6,772 nucleotides of DNA from Candidatus Iainarchaeum sp. (GTDB lineage Archaea; Iainarchaeota; Iainarchaeia; Iainarchaeales; Iainarchaeaceae), in contig DUGC01000013.1 of assembly GCA_013331625.1 (NCBI GenBank), forward strand, positions 1 through 6,772, read 5' to 3'. Position numbers and translations under genes: made by a program. This document shows, piece after piece, positions 1 through 6,084 of this stretch. How positions within the stretch are numbered: position 1 is the stretch's first letter; each line of letters begins with the position of its first letter. The notes under the pieces are model-generated. The model made no database searches. It worked only from the letters and a program-made list of their open reading frames with translations, and was not told the DNA's origin.

Positions 1-1746
1 CTTGGACATCTTAGCCCCGTCCTTTAGGACCATCCCCTGCGAGAGCAGCCGGCTGAAAGGCTCATCATAATCAACAAGCTTCATGTCCCGCATGGCCTTG
101 AAAAAGAACCTTGAGTATAGCAGGTGCAAAATCGCATGCTCAATGCCGCCAATATACTGGTCGACAGGCATCCAGTACATTGCCTCCTTTTTGCCAAAAG
201 GCGATTTTGATTCATTAGGGGAACAGTAGCGCAAAAAATACCATGAGCTGTCAACAAAAGTATCCATTGTATCCGTTTCGCGCCTTGCGGCTTTTTTGCA
301 TTTCGGGCATTTGCACTCAACAAATTCCTTTACCGTCTGCAAAGGATTGCCGCCAAAGCTGAAATCAGCCTTCTTTGGGTCAGGGAGCCCGATTGGCAGG
401 TCCTTTTCCGGCACAGGAACAGTGCCGCAATCATCACAATATATTATCGGGATCGGCGTCCCCCAAAACCTCTGCCTTGAAATGAGCCAGTCGCGAAGCC
501 TGTAATTGGTCTTCTTCTCGCCAAACCCATTTTGCGCGATCCATTCCGCCATGAGGGGCAGTGCCTCGCGATTATTCATGCCGCTGAACCTGCCTGAATT
601 GAAAAGAACACCATCAGCAGTGTATGCCTGCTCAGCGTTATTTGCATCAGCGGGCTTTCCGTCAGGGCTTATCACGAACTTTAACGGGACATTGTATTTT
701 CTGGCAAACCGGAAATCGCGCTTGTCATGGGCATCGCACATCACTATCCCTGTCCCGTACATGAGGGCAAAATTGGCTATGAACACAGGTATTTCCTCCC
801 CGTTCACGGGGTTTATTGCATACTTTCCCGTAAAGAAGCCTTCCTTTTCCTTCTCTTCATTCTCGCGCTCAATTATGCTCTGCTTTGCAACATCTGCAAT
901 GAATGAGCGCGCGCCTGCCTCATAGCCAGTACCCCTGACAAGATCAATTGCAAGAGGGTTTTCAGGCGCAATTGCAATGAAAGTGACACTGAAAACAGTG
1001 TCACATCGCGTGGTGTATGCAGGCAGCACAAGGCCGGAATTTTTCAGCCTGAAAAAAATGTTCACGCCCCCGCTTTTCCCTATCCAGTTCCTCTGCATTG
1101 TGCGGACGCGCTCAGGCCATCCAGTGAGCCGGTCAAGGTCAGCAAGCAGCTCATCTGCATACCCGGTGATCTTCAAAAACCATTGTTCGAGGTCCTTTTG
1201 GATGACTCCAACATCCTTGTGGCGCCAGCACCTGCCATCTACAACCTGCTCATTTGCAAGCACAGTGTGGCATTTTTCGCACCAGTTCACGCGGGCGGCT
1301 TTCTTGTATGCAAGGCCGCGTTCAAGCATTTTGAGGAACATCCACTGGTTCCATTTATAATATCCGGGTTTGCACGTGATGACCTCGCGATCCCAGTCAT
1401 AGCTAAAGCCAAGCTCGCGCATCTGCAGTTCCATGTCGGCAATGCGCTTTAGAGTCCATTCCTTGGGGTCTGCATTGTTTTCTATCGCAGCGTTCTCGGC
1501 AGGCAGGCCGAATGAGTCAAAACCGATCGGGTACAAGACATTAAAGCCCTGCATGCGCCGGAAGCGGGCGATAGAATCCCCGATTGAATAGTTCCTCACA
1601 TGGCCCATGTGCAGCTTGCCTGAAGGATACGGGAACATTTCAAGGACATAGTACTTCTTTTTCTTCCCGCCCGACTTTGCCCTGAACACCTTTTTTGACG
1701 CCCACCTTGACTGCCATTTTGCTGCAATCGCTTTGAGATCAGCCAT
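1..1746 (-). CDS. leuS: Leucyl-tRNA synthetase, bacterial type (3'-truncated by window edge)
   Basis: Class I aminoacyl-tRNA synthetase that charges tRNA-Leu with leucine in the cytoplasm and hydrolyses mischarged products. The frame is open for 582 codons from the ATG at 1746-1744 and leaves the window exactly after the KMSK loop (residues 579-582), so the anticodon-binding and C-terminal parts (roughly 220-280 residues in bacterial relatives) lie outside. Visible motifs are HMGH (the HIGH box, 46-49), [14 protein letters not shown] (72-85), a zinc knuckle C156/C159/C173/H176, the CP1 editing pocket TTRCDT (245-250) and HDKRD (340-344), [12 protein letters not shown] (418-429), a zinc ribbon C437/C440/C480/C483, and DTFVDSSW (495-502). 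The [12 protein letters not shown] and [14 protein letters not shown] signatures are those of bacterial LeuRS; the archaeal/eukaryal enzyme has a different GxH..TG..P block. The start is supported by a TATA box 29 bases upstream, implying an almost leaderless mRNA. It lies 79 bases downstream of alaS on the same strand. Confidence 0.97.
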   Translation of the reverse strand, partial: MADLKAIAAKWQSRWASKKVFRAKSGGKKKKYYVLEMFPYPSGKLHMGHVRNYSIGDSIARFRRMQGFNVLYPIGFDSFGLPAENAAIENNADPKEWTLKRIADMELQMRELGFSYDWDREVITCKPGYYKWNQWMFLKMLERGLAYKKAARVNWCEKCHTVLANEQVVDGRCWRHKDVGVIQKDLEQWFLKITGYADELLADLDRLTGWPERVRTMQRNWIGKSGGVNIFFRLKNSGLVLPAYTTRCDTVFSVTFIAIAPENPLAIDLVRGTGYEAGARSFIADVAKQSIIERENEEKEKEGFFTGKYAINPVNGEEIPVFIANFALMYGTGIVMCDAHDKRDFRFARKYNVPLKFVISPDGKPADANNAEQAYTADGVLFNSGRFSGMNNREALPLMAEWIAQNGFGEKKTNYRLRDWLISRQRFWGTPIPIIYCDDCGTVPVPEKDLPIGLPDPKKADFSFGGNPLQTVKEFVECKCPKCKKAARRETDTMDTFVDSSWYFLRYCSPNESKSPFGKKEAMYWMPVDQYIGGIEHAILHLLYSRFFFKAMRDMKLVDYDEPFSRLLSQGMVLKDGAKMSK

Positions 1747-1770
1747 AGTAAAAACACCAATGCTAAAAGG

Positions 1771-1779
1771 ATTTATAAA
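1771..1779 (-). promoter_or_regulatory. TATA box of leuS
   Basis: Read on the minus strand this is TTTATAAAT, a near-ideal archaeal TATA element, centred 29 bases before the leuS ATG. The usual spacing puts the transcript start at about 1748-1751, giving a leader of only a few bases. leuS is therefore probably transcribed independently of alaS and translated leaderless. Confidence 0.75.
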
Positions 1780-1792
1780 CGATTTTGGGGTT

Positions 1793-1821
1793 TTGGCCAA
1801 ATTCGGGGAGAATTCGGCCAA
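1793..1821 (-). terminator. 12-bp hairpin between alaS and leuS (alaS 3' end or leuS upstream element)
   Basis: Inverted repeat with arms 1793-1804 and 1810-1821 and a 5-base loop, starting 4 bases after the alaS stop codon. In minus-strand RNA all 12 positions pair, with one G-U; in plus-strand RNA the same position is an A-C mismatch, so the structure suits an RNA made in the alaS direction. No T-tract follows, so it may protect or process the alaS 3' end rather than terminate it. It also sits just upstream of the leuS TATA box and could be a protein-binding palindrome instead. Confidence 0.5.
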
Positions 1822-1825
1822 GAGT

Positions 1826-4360
1826 TCAGCGCAATTTGGCCCTGTACCCCTCGAGCTCACCCAAAAAGCGCTGCAGCGTCCTTGGCAAATGCTCTGGCTG
1901 GGTTGAGAATGCCTTTGCCGCTTTTGCCAAAAGCTCCTGCGCCGACCCTTTTTCCTCAGTAACAGAAACAAGGTTAAGATCGGCGTCCTTCTGCCCTTTC
2001 TGCAGCGCCTTTTTTGCGGCTTTCCACTTGTCAAAGAGTTCCTGCGCCCTTGCAGGGACCTGCGCCGGTCCGACGCCAAGCACCTTTGAAACCTGCTCAA
2101 GCAGGGCTTCATAATCCGATACCTGCGACTTTGCGGCATTTCCTGCAACGTAATTTATCCTCACGATCCCGTCCTGTATCTTAGACGAACCCAGGATTTT
2201 AAGGCCCCAGAGCTCGATAAGCGAATTTGCATGCGTCCCGCCGCACGCCTCGACATCTTGGCCAATGCTCACGATGCGCAAGGATCGTCCCGGAACAAAT
2301 CCGCCCTGATAAATATGCATCCCGTACTTGTCCTCGGCAACCTCGCGCGGCAGCATCTCCTTCTTCACGGGCAGGTCTGACGTAATCTTGTCATTGCAGC
2401 ACTTCTCAATCGCGGCAAGCTGCCCTTCAGTCAGGGAATCATAATGCGTGATATCAAGCCTGCCCTTCTCAAGCGTTTTTGCCGCGCCCGCCTGCCACAC
2501 ATGCGGCCCCAGAACCTCACCTGCGCATAAATTCACAAGGTGGGCCGAGGTGTGGTGCTGCATTAGCTGCCTGCGCCTATCCGGATCCACTTTTCCGTGA
2601 ACAGCATTGCCTGCCTTGAGTGAATTATTTTCCATTTTGTGAATTATAATCCCTTCATGCTTGAACACATCCACAACTTTCAGATTGTCCAGCAAACCAA
2701 CATCATGCAGCTGCCCTCCGGAAGTCGGGTAGAACGCGGTCTTGTCCAAAACAACATTTTCTTTTTCACTCCATAAAACCTTCGCGTCAAATTCCAGAAC
2801 CTTCCAATCGCCATAATAAAGAATTTCAGTTTGCGATAGTTTTGGGATCTGCAAAGTGAACTCCTTTTTTGTCGCAGTAGCATGCTCGCCTTTCTCGTGG
2901 CGCTCCGCTACTTTTGCGTAAAAATCATCCGGAACATCCACCTTAACCCCTTGTGCAGACGCTTCCTTGCTCACCTGCTCGGGCCTTACCCCTTGCGAAT
3001 CATAAAGGCTGACAAGGGTGTCTGCGGAAATTTCCCCTGATTTGGAAAAAAGAGTTGAAATTACCTGCTTCGAGCGCCCCTTTGCCTCAAGGTATTTCCT
3101 CTTCTCATTTTCAAGAATCATCCGCACATTTTCCAAGTTTTCTGAAAGTTCAGGGTACATTGGCGTGAGGAACTTCGCGTGCTCGGCTGCAAGGTCAGAA
3201 AGGTCAATATCCCAGCCATAATCATCAATGAAACCAAGGGCGCGGCGCAATATTATGCGCAAATTATATCCCCCGCCCACATTTGACGGAAGCGCATTGT
3301 CATGCAATGCCACAAGCGCTGCCCTTGAGTGCTCGCCGATGCTGTAAATTGCTGCGAGGGGCAACACATTTGACTTGAGCTCTTTGACACCAATTTTGAG
3401 ATTTTTCGCAATATCCTGCCAGACCTTATCAATGTCATCTGCCTCATCGACATTGAGCAATGCCGAATAGGGCAGGAATTTTTGCATGAGCGCCTCATCG
3501 GGCTTGTAACCCGTGATTGAATAGAGCTTTTTTGCCACTGTGGGAAAAGTAGTCTCATAGCTGTTGCTCTTGCCCATGGTGAGCCATGGAACCCTCTCGT
3601 GGCCCTGCCCCATATCAAGGACTTTTATGCTCAGCTCGCGGTAGCCCTGCTCAGTCTGCTCGTACTGCATGTAGACCTGGTTGCCGATTTCCATCCCGCG
3701 TGAAAAGAACTCCATGCACGGCCCGAATGTCCCTCCGCCGGCCCATGCGTCCTCATGCACAATGAGCTCTTGCGGAGGGATCCCCATCCCCTTCGTGATC
3801 CATCCAAAGTACTCTTCCCAGTAGCGCTCCATGTCATAATCCTTGGCCTTTTCAAAGTGCAGCTGGCCCAGCATGTCAAAGCACACATAGTGCGAACCTG
3901 TAATCCCGACATTGTCAATGTCATTGAAGCGCAAAGAGAGCTGCGGGATAATCACCGCATTGCTCTTGGGTTTTATTTCACCCTTCACGACATATGGCTG
4001 GAATGGATAAATTGATGCCCCGACCCAATAGACATCAGGGCGCCAGCGCGCAACAACAGGATAACGTTTATACTCATAATAGCCAAGCTTTTTGAAATGG
4101 CCACGGAAAGCTTCCCATGTGCCCAAATAATCAAACCTCTTTTTCGTCGGCGGGTTTCCGATGAAAGAGTAGCCGCCAGAGCAGGCACTATCGCCGCATA
4201 CTTCGCGCTTTTGGTCAAGTGCCCAAAAGAACCCGCCGCAATTTTTGCACTTGCCCCGAAAAAAGCCGTTGGCCTTCAGTTTTCCGACAGGATAATTCTC
4301 CTCAGGCTCGGCTGAGGCCTTCTTCTTGAACTCGCCCTTGACTTCCCTGTCTGTTTTCAT
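1826..4360 (-). CDS. alaS: Alanyl-tRNA synthetase, archaeal type, lacking the C-terminal C-Ala domain
   Basis: Class II synthetase that attaches alanine to tRNA-Ala and edits Ser/Gly mischarging; 844 residues from the chosen ATG. In order: an archaeal-specific N-terminal cysteine cluster (C38, C41, C55, C60); class II core with RFNDIDNVG (144-152), DAWAGGG (204-210) and motif 3 [13 protein letters not shown] (362-374); the editing/SAD domain with zinc ligands H603/H607 (HTSAH) and C706/H710 (CGGTH); then a helical tail. Archaeal AlaRS is usually about 890-915 residues and ends in a DHHA1/C-Ala domain with a glycine-rich motif. Here the protein stops at residue 844 after a PExLPxTxxRF-like segment (818-832) that echoes one at 765-775, and no glycine-rich motif is seen. 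The frame is open upstream to an ATG at 4519, but those 53 extra residues are unlike the family, cross both promoters and overlap the divergent gene, so ATG 4360 is preferred. An in-frame TTG three codons upstream is possible. Confidence 0.96.
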   Translation of the reverse strand: MKTDREVKGEFKKKASAEPEENYPVGKLKANGFFRGKCKNCGGFFWALDQKREVCGDSACSGGYSFIGNPPTKKRFDYLGTWEAFRGHFKKLGYYEYKRYPVVARWRPDVYWVGASIYPFQPYVVKGEIKPKSNAVIIPQLSLRFNDIDNVGITGSHYVCFDMLGQLHFEKAKDYDMERYWEEYFGWITKGMGIPPQELIVHEDAWAGGGTFGPCMEFFSRGMEIGNQVYMQYEQTEQGYRELSIKVLDMGQGHERVPWLTMGKSNSYETTFPTVAKKLYSITGYKPDEALMQKFLPYSALLNVDEADDIDKVWQDIAKNLKIGVKELKSNVLPLAAIYSIGEHSRAALVALHDNALPSNVGGGYNLRIILRRALGFIDDYGWDIDLSDLAAEHAKFLTPMYPELSENLENVRMILENEKRKYLEAKGRSKQVISTLFSKSGEISADTLVSLYDSQGVRPEQVSKEASAQGVKVDVPDDFYAKVAERHEKGEHATATKKEFTLQIPKLSQTEILYYGDWKVLEFDAKVLWSEKENVVLDKTAFYPTSGGQLHDVGLLDNLKVVDVFKHEGIIIHKMENNSLKAGNAVHGKVDPDRRRQLMQHHTSAHLVNLCAGEVLGPHVWQAGAAKTLEKGRLDITHYDSLTEGQLAAIEKCCNDKITSDLPVKKEMLPREVAEDKYGMHIYQGGFVPGRSLRIVSIGQDVEACGGTHANSLIELWGLKILGSSKIQDGIVRINYVAGNAAKSQVSDYEALLEQVSKVLGVGPAQVPARAQELFDKWKAAKKALQKGQKDADLNLVSVTEEKGSAQELLAKAAKAFSTQPEHLPRTLQRFLGELEGYRAKLR

Positions 4361-4374
4361 GACATACAACCGTT

Positions 4375-4415
4375 CCGTAGGGGAGGTACGGAGGCTACCC
4401 CCTTTTGGAAGGAGG
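4375..4415 (-). promoter_or_regulatory. alaS leader with three CCTCC boxes and a small hairpin
   Basis: If transcription starts near 4416, alaS has a leader of about 57 nt, unlike its leaderless neighbours. On the alaS strand it contains CCTCC three times (complement of 4382-4386, 4390-4394 and 4411-4415) and a 5-bp hairpin with arms 4375-4379 and 4387-4391. CCUCC is the anti-Shine-Dalgarno core of 16S rRNA, so these boxes cannot act as ribosome binding sites. No clear Shine-Dalgarno sequence is seen before the ATG. Function unknown. Confidence 0.3.
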
Positions 4416-4436
4416 CAGGCCGATTCAACCCAAATT

Positions 4437-4448
4437 ACTAAATAAAAA
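4437..4448 (-). promoter_or_regulatory. Probable TATA box of alaS
   Basis: On the minus strand the T-rich element TTTTTATTTAGT is the only AT-rich box upstream of alaS. Its centre near 4442 predicts a start near 4416. It is weaker than the leuS box and lies back-to-back with the promoter of the divergent gene. Confidence 0.45.
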
Positions 4449-4453
4449 CGCTG

Positions 4454-4468
4454 GAAAAAGCTTAAATA
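4454..4468 (+). promoter_or_regulatory. BRE/TATA promoter of the divergent 173-residue gene
   Basis: A purine-rich BRE-like stretch (GAAAAAG, 4454-4460) is followed directly by the TATA element CTTAAATA (4461-4468). The box centre lies about 26 bases before the ATG at 4491, so the transcript probably begins at or next to the start codon. Confidence 0.7.
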
Positions 4469-4470
4469 AC

Positions 4471-4483
4471 AGGACTTCGTCCT
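4471..4483. promoter_or_regulatory. Palindrome between TATA box and start codon (possible operator)
   Basis: AGGAC-TTC-GTCCT is a perfect 5-bp inverted repeat with a 3-base centre. It lies between the TATA box and the predicted leaderless start, so it would not be in the mRNA. A DNA-bound repressor here would block polymerase. No regulator can be named. Confidence 0.3.
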
Positions 4484-4490
4484 ATAAATC

Positions 4491-5012
4491 ATGAGATTTC
4501 CAAATTTTATTTTATTCAATAGATTTAGGGGTTTATTCCAAAAGCAGGAAAAACCTCAACAGCCAAAGCCAGCCATGCACCCGCAACTAGCGCGCCGGCA
4601 AATCCATGAAGAAATAGCCAAATTAAATACCCCAAAAGGACCAGTACATGACAATCTTTTGCGAATGGTTGACGAAGGCCATGGAGACATGGCCGCTGTT
4701 TTAAGAGGGGTTTCGGAAAATCTGGGGTCCCGCGAGCCTAGGATTATCCAGGCCCATTACGATCCTGAAACGGGTAGTTTCCTGCATTTTTTCACCAACA
4801 TCCATGGGACACCAGGAAATATCCGCGGATATCCTATAATAGGACTATCAGTATCCCCGAATGGCCTTATAGCAAGACAGGTTTATTTCAAGGATTGGAT
4901 AAGCCAAGAAACCACAACAGACCCCCAAATCAGCAACATAGCAAAAATGCACATCCAAGAAACAGTAAAACAATACAACAAATTACAACAATTGGTATTT
5001 GGGAAAAATTAA
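4491..5012 (+). CDS. Uncharacterised 173-residue protein, probably leaderless
   Basis: I do not recognise this protein. The ATG at 4491 is supported by a BRE/TATA pair at leaderless spacing, the reason to accept it over Met29. Visible regions are a basic aromatic N-terminus (1-20) without a long hydrophobic stretch, a Pro/Gln/Lys linker (21-28), a mainly helical segment (30-77), two likely beta-hairpins (about 84-104, containing HYDPETGSFLHFF, and 114-136, containing YPIIGLSVSPNGLIARQVYF), and a C-terminal amphipathic helix (146-170). There is no signal peptide, metal cluster or known catalytic motif. This reads as a small soluble alpha/beta protein. Codon choice favours A-ending codons (CCA, AAA, GGA, GTA, ATA, TTA, CAA), unlike the G/C-ending preference of leuS and alaS, suggesting a recent arrival or a fast-evolving lineage-specific gene. 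It is divergent from alaS and its stop is 11 bases from the RNase P RNA 3' end. Confidence 0.75.
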   Translation: MRFPNFILFNRFRGLFQKQEKPQQPKPAMHPQLARRQIHEEIAKLNTPKGPVHDNLLRMVDEGHGDMAAVLRGVSENLGSREPRIIQAHYDPETGSFLHFFTNIHGTPGNIRGYPIIGLSVSPNGLIARQVYFKDWISQETTTDPQISNIAKMHIQETVKQYNKLQQLVFGKN

Positions 5013-5016
5013 TTAT

Positions 5017-5023
5017 AAAAAAA
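5017..5023 (-). terminator. T7 terminator of the RNase P RNA gene
   Basis: Immediately after the closing P1 strand of the RNase P RNA the minus strand reads seven Ts, then AT-rich sequence, a typical archaeal oligo-T terminator. It occupies the short gap between this gene and the convergent protein gene ending at 5012. Confidence 0.7.
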
Positions 5024-5166
5024 CGGGCAGCAGGACATAAGCCGTCTTCTGTTCAGCCTTCAAAACCCATTAACGAAAAGGGTTTCTGTTCTTTTTAGGA
5101 ACATGGCCTTGCCGGCATTCGACTAAGCCTCCGCAAGGGAGTTGCACCACTGGGGGCGCGTTTCAT

Positions 5167-5304
5167 CCATCGCCGCAAATGCGCGGCGGCAGCATCATTC
5201 CATTCGAACTCCCGTTCTCATGGAATTGGCAGGCCGGAATTGGCCTGCAACTGCAGCAAATGCGCGCTCGCCCTATTGAAGGATGGGCCTGCAATTGCAG
5301 ATGG
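5167..5304 (-). other. Expanded P12 arm of RNase P RNA
   Basis: The stretch between CR-II and CR-III is closed by CCAUC/GAUGG (5304-5300 with 5171-5167), where the variable helix P12 belongs. It is about 138 nt long against a few tens in textbook RNAs. It is a chain of hairpins, including a 7-bp stem (5229-5235 with 5242-5248), a 15-nt direct repeat (5242-5256 and 5286-5300, 14/15 identical) and the 60-nt module at 5171-5230. Confidence 0.65.
5171..5230 (-). repeat. 60-nt module, copy A (in RNase P P12)
   Basis: Imperfect direct repeat of 5428-5487: ungapped, 52 of 60 bases identical. In the RNase P transcript it folds as CCAU-GA-GAAC, a GGGA tetraloop, GUUC-GA-AUGG (tandem G.A internal loop), then a 6-bp CGCCGC/GCGGCG hairpin. 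Differences from copy B fall in the tetraloop, where GNRA is kept, in the linker, and once just outside the stem. Confidence 0.85.
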
Positions 5305-5427
5305 TATCGTTTCTGTTCCCCCAGACCATCTCTCGATGTTTCCCTGCAGAATTTTTAGGTTCCGCAGGGCCGCGCAAACCATACGGTTTGCAACGGAGTG
5401 TTACATGGGTGGACGGACTTTCCTCAG

Positions 5428-5487
5428 CGCCGCAAATGCGCGGCGAGTGCATCAGACCATTCGAACTTTCGTTCTCATGGACTTGGC
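5428..5487 (-). repeat. 60-nt module, copy B (before RNase P CR-I)
   Basis: Second copy of the module, ending 2 bases before CR-I in the P3 region of the RNase P RNA. Same two-hairpin fold, with a GAAA tetraloop in place of GGGA. Both copies are in the same orientation and lie inside the span enclosed by P1. Confidence 0.85.
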
Positions 5488-5553
5488 TCGCTTCGCTCGC
5501 AGTTTTGGCACCGACAGCCGGTCGCCTGCTACCCTACAAATAGCCCCTCGCGG

Positions 5554-5565
5554 CCTTTTTAAAGG
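5554..5565 (-). promoter_or_regulatory. TATA box of RNase P RNA gene
   Basis: CCTTTAAAAAGG on the minus strand, centred about 26 bases before the P1 5' end at 5534, the expected archaeal distance. The element is nearly palindromic and could in principle also fire on the plus strand. Confidence 0.7.
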
Positions 5566-5576
5566 TTGTTATTTGC

Positions 5577-5707
5577 GGTTAGTGGCCACGATGGCCGGGC
5601 TTTATGCCCTTTCCCGGGCGAAGTGGTGGCCTTGCAGGAGCCTGCAAGGGTATACCGGGGCCTAACGGGCGCGGCGGGGCTTTTGTTGTCTTCGGCACCG
5701 GCCTTTT
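5577..5707 (-). ncRNA. Candidate structured RNA of unknown family (GC-rich block)
   Basis: A sharply GC-rich block of about 130 bp bounded by AT-rich DNA, with many stems: a 6-bp closing helix (5703-5698 with 5598-5593), a 9-bp inverted repeat with 2-base centre (5630-5638/5641-5649), GGCCAC/GTGGCC (5584-5589/5626-5631) and GGGC/GCCC (5597-5600/5606-5609). Minus orientation is favoured because a TATA-like box lies about 26 bases before 5707. I find no tRNA T-arm, no 5S core and no SRP helix 8 motif, so no family is assigned. A plus-strand product or a non-transcribed repeat remains possible. Confidence 0.4.
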
Positions 5708-5727
5708 ATGAGTCGACCATTTTGGCA

Positions 5728-5739
5728 TTAAATAAATAT
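5728..5739 (-). promoter_or_regulatory. TATA-like box upstream of the GC-rich block
   Basis: The minus strand reads ATATTTATTTAA. Its centre lies about 26 bases before 5707, where the GC-rich block begins. A second T-rich candidate lies at 5749-5757. Confidence 0.35.
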
Positions 5740-5771
5740 CAAATTGAACTATAAAAACCTGCGCCCCAAAA

Positions 5772-5876
5772 AAATTAATTTTGGCAGCCTCACGGCTGGA
5801 TCAGGATAAATCCTGAAAATAAGTGGCAAAAATGGATGTTTTTCAAAATAGTTCTCTCATTCCTGCCAATTAATTT
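5772..5876 (-). other. AT-rich stem-loop block downstream of 23S rRNA (unassigned)
   Basis: Arms 5772-5787 and 5863-5876 pair over 14 bp with a 2-base bulge, enclosing two further hairpins: 5801-5816 (7-bp stem) and 5785-5797 (CAGCC/GGCTG, competing with the outer stem). On the minus strand the latter has a GUGA (GNRA) loop and is followed within about 10 bases by seven Ts (5774-5768 region), terminator-like. It may be a small RNA, or the processed trailer and terminator of the 23S transcript. No family recognised. Confidence 0.35.
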
Positions 5877-5890
5877 CATTTTATGCAAAA

Positions 5891-5934
5891 GCAAGGGAAC
5901 AATATTTTTCAAGTGTTTTTCGCTTGTTCCCTGC
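5891..5934. repeat. Hairpin-forming inverted repeat in the 23S trailer
   Basis: GGGAACAA at 5895-5902 pairs perfectly with TTGTTCCC at 5924-5931, and GC(A) on the outside extends it to about 11 bp with one bulged base. The loop is about 21 bases of T-rich sequence. It could be a processing or termination element for the rRNA transcript coming from the right. Confidence 0.45.
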
Positions 5935-6047
5935 AGTTGCAGTCCACATAAATTCAATTATTCCTCAAAAGAAAATTTTGCGTATCGAAAATAATCCCCT
6001 TAAGATAAATGAATTTCCCGTTGTGATGGCTCCCCTTTTCGATTAAG

Positions 6048-6058
6048 AAAAGAAAAGC
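6048..6058 (-). terminator. Possible T-tract terminator after 23S rRNA
   Basis: The minus strand reads CTTTTCTTTTC about 25-35 bases after the estimated 23S 3' end, overlapping a 6-bp hairpin (6035-6040/6047-6052). Runs of T without strong hairpins commonly end archaeal transcripts. Confidence 0.4.
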
Positions 6059-6084
6059 ATTCGTGCATTGGTATGAAACCCGGT

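Larger units (their letters stand above)
5024..5534 (-). ncRNA. rnpB: RNase P RNA (about 510 nt, with expanded P12)
   Basis: Catalytic RNA that removes 5' leaders from pre-tRNAs together with archaeal Rpp proteins and probably L7Ae. Conserved region I, GAGGAAAGTCC, is at 5425-5415. The P4 helix pairs AAGUCCGUC (5420-5412, with the universal bulged U) with GACGGCUU (5046-5039) perfectly. CR-II, ending ACAGAAACGATACC, is at 5319-5303; CR-III (GGATGAAACG) at 5168-5159; CR-IV at about 5149-5116; CR-V (ACAGAAGACGGCTTA) ends near 5039. The ends are set by a 10-bp P1 helix, 5534-5525 with 5034-5025 (one G-U). A TATA box sits 26 bases before the 5' end and a T7 tract follows the 3' end. Most archaeal RNase P RNAs are nearer 300-400 nt. 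The excess is in P12 (5304-5167, about 138 nt) and before CR-I, both of which carry copies of one 60-nt module. The minimal P4/CR core is intact, so it is probably functional. Confidence 0.93.
5535..6084. other. 550-base region without a protein gene
   Basis: This stretch between RNase P RNA and 23S rRNA contains the RNase P promoter, the GC-rich structured block, the AT-rich stem-loop block, the 5891-5934 hairpin and the 23S trailer. Short open frames exist (for example 5566-5754) but have low-complexity, arginine- or alanine-rich translations that follow the GC-rich structure and show no start context. I see no tRNA, 5S rRNA or SRP RNA here. Confidence 0.6.

Noticed and set aside
3253..3924. 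Minus-strand frames of 97 and 121 codons, and plus-strand frames within leuS and alaS
   Set aside because: Shadows of the two long synthetase genes, whose own frames carry all the conserved motifs.
4361..4519. 53-residue N-terminal extension of AlaRS from an ATG at 4519
   Set aside because: It would cross the promoters of both genes and overlap the divergent gene; the residues do not resemble AlaRS, which begins normally near Met at 4360.
5190..5226. L7Ae-type kink-turn in the 60-nt module
   Set aside because: The tandem G.A pairs are present but symmetric, with no 3-nt bulge on either strand, so the canonical kink-turn requirement is not met.
5171..5487. CRISPR-like repeat
   Set aside because: Only two diverged copies 257 bases apart, both inside a structured RNA; no regular spacers and no cas genes.
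5240..5665. Open frames of 86-141 codons across the RNase P RNA gene and its upstream region
   Set aside because: They run antisense to the RNase P RNA, whose P1, P4 and conserved regions account for the sequence; their translations show no protein family.
5577..5707. tRNA, 5S rRNA or SRP RNA in the GC-rich block
   Set aside because: No GTTCRA T-arm, no 5S core and no SRP helix 8 GGAAG/GGAGCAGC-type motif on either strand.
5793..5803. Eleven bases CGGCTGGATCA identical to the conserved 3' end of 16S rRNA
   Set aside because: The flanks do not match: no CCTCC tail follows and there is no helix 45 before it. It is part of local hairpins, so most likely chance.
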